The notes under the pieces are model-generated. The model made no database searches, was not told the DNA's origin, and worked only from the letters and a program-made list of their open reading frames with translations. The position numbers and the translations under genes were made by a program. A DNA stretch of 64,000 nt, taken from assembly GCA_002633025.1 (NCBI GenBank), contig NMRB01000901.1:92172-156171 (forward strand). The letters are read 5' to 3'. This document shows positions 52,001-62,333 of the stretch, piece after piece. This DNA is from Notospermus geniculatus. Its lineage: Eukaryota > Nemertea > Pilidiophora > Heteronemertea > Lineidae. Numbering within the stretch: the stretch's first letter is position 1; each line of letters starts with the position of its first letter.

Positions 52001-55000
52001 ACGTTTGTCTCGCTCGACAAAATTCTAAAACGTTTCTCTGAAGAAATCAAACGAATATTTCGTTTGGGATCAAACGAAATTGCAACGAAAATGCGGGCCG
52101 TGTCAAACGTTTTTCAAGCAGTTCTCAAACGATTTTTTTCGTTTCAATTTCGTTTATGAAAAGTGGTTTTAAATTCGTTTAAATGAATTCCAAACGTTTG
52201 TATTTTGGAGACGATCCCTAAACTAATGTCAATGACTGTACATGGACATTTGTGTCAACTCATCACCGTCCTCAAAAAGACTTGACTCTTTCAACCGAGT
52301 ACTGCCCTCTGAATGTCTAGCTGTCGTCTCAACACCGTACATGTAATCAGATGTCTCTGTCAACTTGTTCAACAGTCAGTAGTTGTGGTTGTTAGCGTCC
52401 TCTCCCACTTCCACGGGTCCCAGCTTCTAAGGAAATCCTAGTGGGCTGCAGTCCAACTAGCTGGTAAATTGGCTTGCACAAGGTGTTCGTCTTTTTTAGC
52501 CAACAGGTAGATCACGTTTAAAATGATAATTTGGCACTTAGACTAGAGTGGGGCAAAAGTTACACCAGTTGCCAATACCAAATTTGCTTGTTGCAATTGC
52601 TGCTGAAATTAATTCCAAAGTCACAGAAAGTTTTCATGTGAGAATCCACGCCGGCTGCTTTTGAGGAACCCGCGTGCCGTTTATCCCGACAGGTCGGCGC
52701 TGCGAGCGGTGCGACCGAAGCAACGTCATTGACGTCGTTATACAGTAAGTGTTGACGTTGCGTCATGAAAAAATGGGCTGTACATTTTTCTACAGGAATA
52801 ATGTGCTAAAGACGTTACCATAATCGCCATCTCTCTCATAGTGGGCTGCAGTCCAACTAGCTGGTAAATTGGCTTGCACAAGGTGTTCGTCTTTTTTAGC
52901 CAACAGGTAGATCACGTTTAAAATGATAATATGGCGCTTAGACTAGAGTGGGGCAAAAGTTACACCAGTTGCCAATACCAAATTTGCTTGTTGCAATTGC
53001 TGCTGAAATTAATTCCAAAGTCACAGAAAGTTTTCATGTGAGAATCCATGCCGGCTGCTTTTGAGGAACCCGCGTGCCGTTTATCCCGACAGGTCGGCGC
53101 TGCGACCGAAGCAACGTCATTGACGTCGTTATAAGTGTTGACGTTGCGTCATGAAAAAATGGGCTGTACATTTTTCTACAGGAATAATGTGCTAAAGACG
53201 TTACCATAATCGCCATCTCTCTCTTCATTGTAAGGAAAAAAGCACCACAAAATCGAGACATTTTCATCTGCTACAAGATGATGTGAATTTTAATGTCAGG
53301 CGACCGAAACAAAAGGGTTGTTTTCACGCCAGAAACAAATGGAAATACAAATGTAACATTAGAAAAAAGAAACTTCGGTCGCAGCGCCACGTTGTGACAC
53401 TAGTTCCTCCGGTTCCCCATTCATGCAAGAACAACAGATCTGTATCTCAATATCATTGTATTTTAAAATCTCCATTAAGGATGACAGCACATGAAATTTT
53501 CGATCACTTAGCAATGCAGGCACACGCACATTTGTCGAGGCCGTATCCGTCAGGGCAGGTCTTCGTGCACTCCGCCTTACACGCTCGCGTACCAAGCGTT
53601 TGTTGCCCTCCTTTGTATGATGGTACTCGCTGAGGCGACTCAAACCATGGTATACAGGCACAGGCACATTGGTCCACCTTCGTTTCTTTTGGACAGCTCC
53701 TTGGCTTTAAGGAACATTGACATATTGCTGAAAAAAAGGAATGAGATATTTGACAAACTAGGGTAGGCAATACCCGTTCAGTGGGGGAGCCGCTAAATTC
53801 ATGTAAGCGCTTGGGGACGGAATGACGTCATACCCGTTTGAGTGGTGTCATGACGTCATTTCATCACATGGCGTTGCCGACGTCATGGATGACGCGACGG
53901 CAATCTCGATGACGCCAAAAGGCCTGAACAGCAATGTTATTTTTGCTAATATCTTGATATTTTGAAAACTATAAGTCATATCAAAATTTGGGCTTCGTAA
54001 GGACACTTTCCGAGGTCTGTCTGCATGTGCATACCAAGTTTGGGTGCGATCCATTCTTCAGTCCCGGAGAAAATTACGAACAAACAAGCAAACACACAAA
54101 CTCTTCTCAAATTTTAGTATGATTCTCTCCTTCCTGTTTTGTATTCAGGTGATTGCAGGACTTAGGCCAGACTTTTTTTATACCTTGTTTAGCGAACCCG
54201 CCGACGTCCGAAATTCCAAAAAAAAAATTAAAAAAAATATTTATTTTTGACCATTTAGCGAACCCGCCGACGTTCAAAATTGCTCAAAACAGAAAAAAAA
54301 ATAAAATTTTATCTTTATTTTTATTCCGACCGCCGCCCTTCCCGCCTGAGTAGTCTAATCAGCTCATGGCACCTAATATCATGAACAGAGCCACAGTATG
54401 AGACCAATCACAATCGCTGTCTTATGAATACTCGGTCGTGGTTAGAACAATGAATATTTATTTTGAAATAAAATTTTATTTTTATTTCTTCCTCCGCTCT
54501 GCCTGTTTTACAGAATGCTTTTGTGAAGGGAGAAAATAAATTTTTATTATTTTTATTTTTTCCCCGACCACCTCTACAAATCTCTGGAAATTGAAGTGCG
54601 CTAAACAAGGTATAAAAAAAGTCTGGCCTTAGGCTTGATTATACTTCAGACTCCGAGCATCTGCGACAGATACACGATCAAATTTAGATGCCGATATCGT
54701 CATATTGATTCATACCACTGTGACTAGCCAGCATTTTAATGTGGCACTGCAGAATACTACTACAACCATTCGAAGCCCAGACCTGCCAAGTTAACACGTA
54801 TTTCGCGGGAGACTCCACGCATTTACACCTGTTCTCCCGCGAGCTGTGTGATCTAATCTCATGCATTTCCCCAAAAGTGAAGCTGTTCAGAAAATTTTTT
54901 CCCCTATTTCACAAACTGCGTTTTCCAACCACCTTTGCTGACTATCGTCTGCTCAGGCAGTGCTCACACCATCTGCGGTTTGATTCTGTAATCAGTGTTT

Positions 55001-58000
55001 TACCGCCAATGCTATCTGACCAATAGACGATATCACTCCAAAAGAGCGCAGCACCTTACGGGGTCAGCGTCATGACGTGACCCGCACGTCATTTCATGAT
55101 GTCTTGAGGTGATACGAAAAAAAATCAGATTGTGTCACGACGTCGTGATCGCTGAAACAATCCGAATTTTTTTCGAGTCGCGTCATGGCATTAAGAAAAT
55201 GGCGCCCGCCATGTCGGGGGACAGACCGAAATGTCACCCCGAGAAAACATTGTTGACCGAGGCCGCCGAGGTCAACAATGTTTTTTCGAGGGGTGACATT
55301 TCGGTCTGTCCCCCGACATGAAAGGGTGCCATTTTCTATATCGTACCGGTGTACATGTATGTGTCACAACCCGTCTCTGCGGCTGTGCCCGGCAGCGGCG
55401 GAATGCGTGAAGACGACATGGTCAACCACGATTTGAAAAAAAAATTCCTTGCTAAAAAGCTGTGCTAGTCTAGGCCTAAATGAGTTAAATGACAAAGGAA
55501 GTGGTAATATTCTTCCAAATGTGACAAAGTATCATTCTGTTAGGCCTACATTGCGTAACAGTACTGTTAAACTTGGCAGTCCACTCCACGTGCCTAGCGC
55601 TGCTGCGATTGAACTTGGTTGCCAGGCGCTGACATCAACACGGGCTGTGCGGACCGGTAGGCCTAGAATTTATGACTGTTGAACATGCTATTCCCTGTAT
55701 TCCACTCAACCTTTTTCATGTATTCGTGCTAAACATGCTGATACTACGCCAATCGACACCAGAATATGATTTAATCGGAGCTCGATAGCCTAATATTCGA
55801 CTTCAAATATTCGAAGCGGTCAAACGAAAAAACGTCCGCCATTTTGTTTTCCGTGAGCGGGAGACATTGCATCTTAGCGGGAGACATTGAAAAATGTCCA
55901 CCGCTCACGTGACGCGTCTCGGCCAATCATATTCACGGATTCTCTCTCGAGGTACGATATACAGAAATGACGTGCGGGACGTCATGACGCTACCCCGTAA
56001 GGTGCTGCACTCTTTTGGAGTGATAGAGTCTATTGCCGCCCTTCGCTGAAGGACATTATGCACCGTGTAGTTTTGTGGAAATCTTTGAAAGTTGCATCAC
56101 AAATGTGCTCAAGCAAGGCAACCACAAAATGGGCCAACTACAGCAAAATCTTGCCCAAGCTCCAGCAAAGTATCAGAATGATCCCCTCTGAAGCATTTTC
56201 TGCACCCCAAAATACCCAAATCCGCTCCTAAATGCCCTAAAATATCATCATTAAGTGTTGTAATTTCTTGCAGAGAGGCTGAAATCAAACAACTTTGTTA
56301 GATGTCGTCCACAAACTTTATGTGAAGTCTCCCTCTTGAGAGTGAAGTCTCCCAAAATTTTGAGGAGGGAGACATTATTACTCCCTAATTTTAGACCCAA
56401 GTGTGAGCACTGCGCTCCACTCCCTGCACTTGTTTTTTAGCAGGGGTAAACGACCTAAAGGAGACACTTGTTTTACTCACGGTTGCTTTGGACGTATGCG
56501 ATACATCCCACCAGTACAACTAAAGGCAAGACACACTTCATTGCTGCAAATTTCTTGTGCTTCCTCCTTTCGACAATAAGAATTTCAAGTAAAAGTGGAC
56601 TCTTGTAACCTGTTGCGGAGATGACTATTAGATCTGAATGTGGTTTTATAAATCGAGGGAGGAGTTTTATATCAGCTTTAAATCGAGTTTATCTTCTGTT
56701 TGCCTGTCAAGATATGTGTCATTATGATGACAATACCAATCTGTCGAGTGCCACTTTGAAACCCTGACATGTCTCTGACAATTGATGGCGTCATCTGTCT
56801 GCTGTTTTGTCTCATTCGGAACGACCTGAGGCGAACTGCTTATCTGTCCACTGGGCGGCGCATTTCACCTCGGACACAAGTCCAAGGCAGCCATGTTGTT
56901 TATCAACAAACCCACGTGACCGACCGTGGGACTATTTTGGCAGAATTTTGGCCTGTTAAGATGTTCAACCTTATTTGCTGGATAAGTTGATGCATATTAT
57001 ACATGTATGTAAACGTAAAGGTATCTCACCAATCTGCCAATTATTGATCCAATAACGCCACGTTTCTGTGTGACCTAGTGCGTAGGTGCTGCAGGTGTGG
57101 AGGCGACCGCATCCAAACCCCCAGAAACGCATGGAAATCGTTGCGCGTTCAAGATGGCTGCCTTGGAATTGTGTCCGAGGGGAAATGCGAGTGTCTACGA
57201 AAATTGCCGAGCAGTTGCCTTCGGAAGTTCCGGATGGTTTTGTCTAAGCTCTCTACGGAAGTTGTGGTCAAGTATAGCCTTATAGTTCCACCTATCCCAA
57301 ATTGATGGGCTTTGTGAGACACGGGTCTTCCCCTTGCTTGAAAAAAACCCGCCACGCCTTTATATAGGCCTACCTATTTTCAGTACATTTCATTAGTTAC
57401 TAAACACGGCGCGAGAGGTCATGCTTGCGGCGCAAATTTCGCAGGGTTTTTGGTTTAATCATCGTGTACATGATGTAACTCCGACAGTGTCCGCCATTGC
57501 TGACGTCGCCGTAATGACGCAAGGGTGGGCAAATTTCATTGCTTTGCTGAAGAAGCTGGTGGGCAAAAACGCGCAACGTCACAACGTCATGTAGGCCTGG
57601 GCCTACGTCATGGATACGATGAATAGCGCATGCGCAATACGCAACACACTTACCACGCCATCTGTCGCTCGGTTTGATAACTAGTAATTGCCGAGTTTAT
57701 TGCGCTTACACCAATCTAAAGGCCGGAGTGACACACTCATCTGAATTAGCCCCGGCGACTCAGAGCTCAGCGGGTCTAAAAACACAATGTTTTCAAACAC
57801 GGGTCTTAATTAGACATGGCAAAAAATAGGTCTACGCACAAGAAACCTGGGGTTTTGGTGGGTTTGGGATAGGTGGAAGTACAGCTTATGTGTCTACCAT
57901 GAGCTACGTGTACAGGTTGTGGGTTCAATCTCATGACCCATGTGCACTGGTGGACATGTCGGACAAATATATTTCTGAGACATAGGTTTAATTTTTGTGG

Positions 58001-61000
58001 ACACTATAGAAGAAATTCNCCCCCCCCCCCCCCCCCGTCATGACTTCGCGACTTCGGCACTCGTCTTCATCGGTCTGCCAGTCCTCTTCTGTGCCCCCCC
58101 TTTACCAGAATCCTGGATCCACCCCTGTACATAACAGGTAAACAGTCAAACTGCTCACAGCGCCACCTGTCTCCATTCTTCCAACCTAGTGACACTGCCA
58201 CCAGGTCCCTTCTTTCTCGGCGGAGGATCGTACCGGTAGTTCCCGTATATGCCAAATGGAATTGAAGTATTTCATGGGCACGTACACAAAACGTTTTTTG
58301 TCGACCTAATTATCTGATTGGTCAACTGAAGCACGTGAACAAAGGACGCCCTCTGATTGGTTGAAAGTGAGAGCCTAATCACATCCCATGCCTGTAAAGT
58401 TCCGCGAACAAGCTACTTATTCTGATCATTTACAGCATTTATTCGTCTCAAATCATACATTTCCACGTTTGATAAATTTATATATTGCTTCATATGATTC
58501 GATTTTATTGACTTTTATTCGAGATTTGCTGTGTCAAATGTACGCGCACTATATTCCAGCCAGCTGGAAAGCGATGAGGCAGCTGGCACTGGTGCTAGCG
58601 GCATAAGCGGCCAGTCCAGAAGTAGGCCGCGCATGCTCGGTTGGAACTAGTTTGGTAGTAGCAGATCAATGCACAGGCAATCTGACAGCCCTCGTTGATC
58701 ATTCAGTGACATCCGATGGGTTTTCCCAGACTGCCACGCATATTCATTCTTTTCCATCGGACGGATGAGTGTGCGCAATAGAGTTTAGACATCAGGGAAA
58801 ATATTGAGGTCTTAATTCCCATTAGCACCTTTTACACTTTGGAATTTTCAGCTTGCGCATCCAGACTGCTGGTTCGGTTCAAGTTTGCCACGTGTGAATG
58901 GGTCGAGTCAGCTTGTCCTGGTACCGGTACCAAATGAGCCCTGCAATCTGAGGTAGCTCGGTCCAGGTCGAGCACTCAGTTCAGTACAGTTGTCAGCTGC
59001 TCCAGCAAAAGCAGATGCTTGTCGCAAGTGATCATCATTGGTCATCAGTTTACCCAACTGTTGTCACTGCTGTCCACTATGTAAACCCGCATCAATATAT
59101 ATTTCAGCTGTCGTGCTGCAAGGCCGTTAACCCTTTCCTCAGGTTGCGACAAACGTCTGCTTTTGCTGGAGCGGTGGGCAGAGCCAATTTTGCATGCTTA
59201 CCTGAGTTCAAGTGCACCTGCATCAACTAAGCGATCGTAGCCTTTACACCATTCATTACCCTGCCTGACAGACAACACGTTTTTACAGGTGACCGTGGTG
59301 ACTAGGCGGGCTCAGTTCAGTTGGCTAAGACCTCTGAAAACGGCTGAACACAGCACAAGATTCTTGTGCTCATTGATTTTACACATTATTTTGATAAAGT
59401 AATCTGAAAGCTGCTAAACCTCGCTATTGTCTAATGAGGAACACTGTCATGACTGTCATCCAGTCACTGGTTTCTTTTCTATCTTTCCAGATCCTTCATT
59501 GTCAGCTTATACAATGGGAACTCTATACGAGTGTTCAAGCTCGGCAAGAAACCAGATGGCTCACCTCTTGTCTCCTCCGTCAGCGACTTCCCTCAGGTTT
59601 GTGATGACTCAGTCTTCCTACAGCGAGCATGCACTGGCTCATTGTGACGTTGGGTCATATTTTAGAACGTTCCTTTACATTAAGATCGACCTTAAGTCTA
59701 TTGTAAAACCATCGAGAACAATAGATTTAAGGTGGACCTTAATGTTAAGGAACATTCCAAAATAAGGCCCTTTGCTTTTGGTGGGCGTGCACCATACTGA
59801 CGTCCTCAACTAAATGCGCCACGTGTACATAGATCACGTCATGGTTGAAGTCACACACTACATGTACATGTACACTTGCGTCAACAATGATAAAGTGCAA
59901 GTGGGTCGACGAATCCAGTATGGGTCGACTCGCCACTACTTCAAGGACGTTTTGACGCGTCGTCACTGCGTTGTACTTAACTTTTGACATCTTTGGTACA
60001 AACCACTTGCAGCTCCGACCGGTCAGATAAAACGTTATGCGGGTTCCTCATTTCTTGTAACATCTGTGTGTTTCCTTTCAATTCCTTGTCACGTTTGTGT
60101 ATTGCCTTTCAATTCCTTGTCACATCTGTTTATTTTCTTTAAATTCCTTGTGACATGTGTATTTCCTTTCAATTCCTTGTGATGTCTGTGTATTTCCTTT
60201 CAATTCCTTGTGACATCTGTGTATTTCCTTTCAATTCCTTGTGACATCTGTGTATTTCCTTTCAATTCCTTGTCACATCTGTTTATTTTCTTTAAATTCC
60301 TTGTGACATGTGTATTTCCTTTCAATTCCTTGTGACGTCTGTGTATTTCCTTTCAATTCCTTGTGATGTCTGTGTATTTCCTTTCAATTCCTTGTGACAT
60401 CTGTGTATTTCCTTTCAATTCCTTGTGATATCTGTGTATTTCCTTTCGATTTCAGAAACATAAGTCAGCTGAAATCCTTGATATTGGTATATCAAGTAAT
60501 GGCAAATTCATTATGACGATATTCAAAGATACAACTATAATCATATGGGACTTAAAAGGTAATTTATTATGCCTCAGTAGGCATACATGTATATGCAAAC
60601 TCTGGTGTTACAGTTTAAGGATCTTTTTTCTGCACATGTGCTTCAGTGTCACGTCAACAGGCCGCGCAGGTCAAGAATTATGAACGACACAAGCGCATGA
60701 TGGTCATTGAACGTCCCCGTAGTAGTGCCGTGACACCGCCACAAGATGTCAATACAAAAATATGAGTAGCTTTAGGGTTTGGATTTATTTTGACTTTGAG
60801 AATACTTCCCTTTTACATACTGTCAGAATCAACCAAATCATTTCTCAAAGGATTGACAGGCACGGATCCAAGAGGGGGTGCACCTGGCGCACGCCCCCCC
60901 CCCTTTCGGCCAACAAATCCGTAAAATCGACTTCGAACTGAAATTTAGAGCAAATGATTGATATTCATCGCAGATTTCAATGTTTCTTATTCTAGCACAA

Positions 61001-61202
61001 TGCCCCCCCCCCTTTTCTGAAATCGTGGATCCGTGCTGCCTGATTGAGGAGGTTGTCTTCAGAGAAACTGTGGCAGCAAGACAAAAAGTGAAATTGCATT
61101 CATCTTTGTTTTCAGGAGAAGTCTTATCAACCCTAGACACTCATCAAATGAATAATTCACATGGTGCTGTTTCGCCGTGTGGTCGATTCGTTGCTTCTGC
61201 AG
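43086..61202 (+). CDS. TBL2: TBL2 (transducin beta-like 2), ER WD-repeat protein, 3' partial
   Basis: Six exons: 43086-43212, 44257-44463, 45660-45774, 59491-59596, 60456-60558, 61116-61202, all in phase. The protein starts with an uncleaved N-terminal membrane span (VPFVAVTAAVGAVVLLIMLL) and a lysine-rich linker. WD-repeat blades follow: GVDFSPNGKYMIICSEDRALYV..., NVELDHATKVRFSPDSR, NGNSIRVFK, ISSNGKFIMTIFKDTTIIIW and MNNSHGAVSPCGRFVASAG. This order matches TBL2, an ER-membrane protein linked in mammals to PERK signalling and the Williams syndrome region. The remaining blades (about half the protein) were not found before 64000, and the exon usually starting F-T-P-D-V-K-V-W is absent. Intron 3 is 13.7 kb and hosts a nested minus-strand gene. 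A 31-bp minisatellite ends at the exon 5 acceptor. Confidence 0.92.
45452..45592. repeat. Foldback MITE in TBL2 intron 2
   Basis: The arms are gccaaccgccaagaaactccgatagcac and gtgctatcggagtttcttggcggtcggc, with aacag/ctgtt inner pairing. It ends about 67 bases before the exon 3 acceptor. Confidence 0.85.
46235..46305 (+). repeat. tRNA-like sequence, probably a SINE head or tRNA pseudogene
   Basis: Box A-like TGGCGCATTGGTAGAGCG, an anticodon-like CTCTGAA and box B GGTTCGAGCC are in the right order. The 3' side cannot pair with GGCCGGC, and the anticodon stem has lost a base, leaving an eight-base loop. A functional tRNA-Gln(CTG) is therefore unlikely. A second degenerate tRNA-like head, reversed, lies at about 46888-46985. 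Confidence 0.6.
46445..46507. repeat. Perfect 28-bp-arm hairpin
   Basis: gtcagctgccctgcattcag... reads into its exact inverse ...ctgaatgcagggcagctgac across a centre of about ten bases. Confidence 0.9.
48370..48618. repeat. Inverted-repeat MITE, family G copy 4
   Basis: From tagaccattctcaaattgac to gaaattcgtctata, the same structure as 1556-1806. Confidence 0.75.
48628..49505. repeat. Foldback MITE interrupted by a 720-bp insert
   Basis: The outer element (aggccgggtttacaacatagagg ... tatctctatgtgaacttggcct) matches the intact foldback at 34973-35095. Between about 48661 and 49382 sits an insert starting cagggttcctcc and ending cgaacgaaccctg. It is full of tccttgaaa/ggaatttt motifs and built of two related halves meeting at gaggaaccctggtataccagggttcg (about 48980-49010). 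Confidence 0.8.
49905..50350 (+). repeat. Dispersed repeat, copy 1 of 2
   Basis: From ggaacaacctgaggcgaact to ttgccgtcggaagttccg. It matches 56814-57240 in the same orientation with small indels (for example a cctgttagatgttcaac stretch). Both copies lie in TBL2 intron 3. Confidence 0.8.
50772..51177. repeat. Inverted-repeat element
   Basis: The ends gtaaagctgcttttccacgagg and cctcgtgggaaaacagctt are inverted. Several inner stems (gcgggtgc/gcacccgc types) are visible. Confidence 0.7.
51197..52243. mobile_element. TIR-bounded 1.05-kb element carrying a coding-like frame
   Basis: A perfect 23-base inverted repeat (atgtacagtcattgacatta... and its inverse ...taatgtcaatgactgtacat) marks both ends. 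Inside, the minus-strand frame at 51643-51968 reads with ordinary amino-acid composition (SLREAMRKCQKSQTVPLLMI..., ...IIDDIYEELL...) before a stop at 51643. Next to an N at 51970 it meets AACG/CGTTTG-rich foldback DNA (51970-52200). It may be a captured or degenerate transposon gene. No superfamily was recognised. Confidence 0.55.
51643..51968 (-). pseudogene. Coding-like fragment, unrecognised
   Basis: About 108 codons are open up to a stop after FMPQNACF. The composition looks protein-like (basic helix, then acidic, then proline-rich). There is no start codon and no splice acceptor. The upstream edge is at an N in the assembly. It is likely a fragment of a transposon or host gene inside the TIR element. 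Confidence 0.35.
52441..53222 (+). repeat. Tandem duplication, about 400-bp unit x2
   Basis: gtgggctgcagtccaactag starts at 52441 and again at 52841; both units end near cgccatctctctc. Differences are few: attt/atat near 52527/52927, and two short deletions in unit 2 (gagcggtgc; acagta). Each unit ends with the same truncated family F element. Confidence 0.9.
53504..56541 (-). CDS. Small secreted cysteine-rich peptide, two six-cysteine modules, nested in TBL2
   Basis: Two exons joined in phase 1: 56481-56541 and 53504-53727, giving 94 residues. Exon 1 encodes a signal peptide (MKCVLPLVVLVGCIAYVQS). A TATA box lies about 105 bases upstream of the ATG. The mature part has 12 cysteines in two modules separated by a proline/glycine-containing linker. 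Module 1 is C-x-C-x6-C-x8-C-x-C-x-C; module 2 is C-x3-C-x3-C-x8-C-x-C-x-C. Both close with D-[QK]-C-A-C-A-C. The repeated C-x8-CACAC end and even cysteine number suggest a disulfide-rich extracellular peptide arisen by internal duplication. No known family was recognised; antimicrobial, metal-binding, protease-inhibitor or other roles are all open. The gene lies antisense inside TBL2 intron 3, and its intron (2.75 kb) contains a foldback at 55213-55322. Confidence 0.75.
55213..55322. repeat. Foldback element
   Basis: The arms are tgtcgggggacagaccgaaatgtcaccccg and cgaggggtgacatttcggtctgtcccccgacat, with an inner ttgttgacc/ggtcaacaa stem. It lies inside the intron of the cysteine-rich peptide gene. 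Confidence 0.9.
56542..59490. other. TBL2 intron 3, right part
   Basis: It contains the upstream region of the cysteine-rich peptide gene, the second copy of the 49905 repeat (56814-57240), a poly-C run (58019-58037, with an N) and a copy of the gtcgcaagtgatcatcattggtcatcagtttac repeat (about 58985-59175). No exon was recognised. Confidence 0.5.
56644..56650 (-). promoter_or_regulatory. TATA box of the cysteine-rich peptide gene
   Basis: TATAAAA on the minus strand in the context CGATTTATAAAACC, about 105 bases before the ATG. This would give a 5' UTR of roughly 75 bases. Confidence 0.6.
59935..60053. repeat. Family F element, truncated copy
   Basis: ctacttcaaggacgttttgacgcg to ttatgcgggttcctcat, one arm of the family F MITE. 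It abuts the start of the minisatellite. Confidence 0.6.
60047..60450 (+). repeat. 31-bp minisatellite ending at the TBL2 exon 5 acceptor
   Basis: Thirteen units of about 31 bp (TTCCTTGTGACATCTGTGTA... with TTTCCTTTCAA). Units 3-7 and 8-12 share variants (one with tttattttctttaaa), so five-unit blocks have been copied. The last unit runs straight into tttcctttcgatttcag, the polypyrimidine tract and AG of exon 5 (starts 60456). Confidence 0.92.
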
Positions 61203-61548
61203 GTAAGGTTATAAATGCACAGAATATACATTTCCGTTCGTAAAATTTGGATGTACCAGTTGGCATAAAAAATATTTAAACTTCAAAAATCACCGCACAA
61301 GCCTTCTCTCAGTGTCAGGGCGTATTTGCCTTTTCATTCGCAGCATTTCAAATGGGAGTGAAGTGTGAAACACTGGACTTCATTCAACAACTTGGACGGT
61401 AGTAGTCCGGCAGAAGTAGGGTTGGACCCGGAAATGTCTTATATAGTTTTTTTTCTGATGGATTTGAGTAGCCCTGGGGGTCAGTTTTAAGATTCCACCG
61501 GGTGGACTCCGGTCACCCTTGAGCATTTTGAGAAATCCAAGATGGCGT

Positions 61549-62303
61549 CCAAGATGGCCATTGTTACATGAAATCAATCATAACTTCCTTCATATTTACC
61601 ACAGGTTGATAATTCTGGTGCCTAGACATAGGTTTTGGAGGTCAGGGAATCCAATAAGACTATTTTCAATGTCGGTAATATATTACGTAACTGTAAATCC
61701 AAGATGGCTGCCGTTACGTGAACTTCATTCATAACTTCTTTCATATTCACCATACAATGATTATTTTGATGTCTAGACATAGGTTTTGGGGTTCAAGGGA
61801 TCCATTAAGACCATTTCCCATGTCAGAATACACCTCTAACAATCAAAGATGGCGTCCAAGATGGCCGCCATTACATGAAACTGGTCATGACTTCTTTCAT
61901 ATTCACCATACAATGATTATTTTGCTGTCTAGACATAGGGTTTGGAGTTCAAGGGATCCATTAAGACTACTTACCTTGTCAGAATACACCTCCGACAATC
62001 AAAGATGGCGTCCAAGATGGCCGCCATTACATGAAACTGGTCATAACTTCTTTCATATTGAACATAGGCTGATAATTTTGGTGTCTACACATAAGTTCTG
62101 GGGGTCAAGGAATCCATTGAAACCAAATAGAAGGTTGTGAGTCATTATTCAATTCACATGTTGTAACATAGTGTAGTGTAGTCAATTCTATTTACCTGTT
62201 TCTAACCACATTCCCTATATGGTCATGAGAAATGTTCCTTTCATTCTAATTGTAGACAATACTAGTTCTTTGAATACAGTAAGTTCTTTGAACAGAGTTA
62301 ATT
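61549..62303 (+). repeat. Minisatellite of about 155-bp units and first copy of a 1697-bp-spaced duplication
   Basis: Four diverged units start at aagatgg near 61551, 61701, 61858 and 62014. Each reads aagatggcc.. (A)cattacatgaaa..., cataacttctttcatattca... and ctagacataggtttt.... From about 61555 the whole block recurs at 63252-64000 with only a couple of differences (for example ggtcaggg/ggtcaagg and gaatacag/gaacacag). The identical open frames in both are repeat artefacts. Confidence 0.93.
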
Positions 62304-62333
62304 CATGGAAACTAATTTGCTTTTTTCCGGCAG

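Larger units (their letters stand above)
45775..53503. other. TBL2 intron 3, left part
   Basis: No TBL2 exon lies here. Besides items listed separately, it holds a gtgtattgccaaaagatggcagcaaagttc element at about 45790-45970 and 47930-48070, and a tgccagaaatatttttgagggta repeat (47455-47605, also 44040-44180 and 44525-44630). A foldback is at 47601-47735 (arms ggctcggttgcaccag and ctggtgcaaccgggcc). AT-rich single-copy DNA fills the rest. Confidence 0.5.

Noticed and set aside
60047-60450. CRISPR-like array of regular repeats
   Set aside because: The units are contiguous 31-bp repeats with no unique spacers, in an animal intron.
61718-62140. 140-codon open frame, repeated identically at 63415-63837
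   Set aside because: It is made of the 155-bp tandem units, each contributing the same peptide (FHIHHTMIIL-like). Repeat artefact, no splice or start context.
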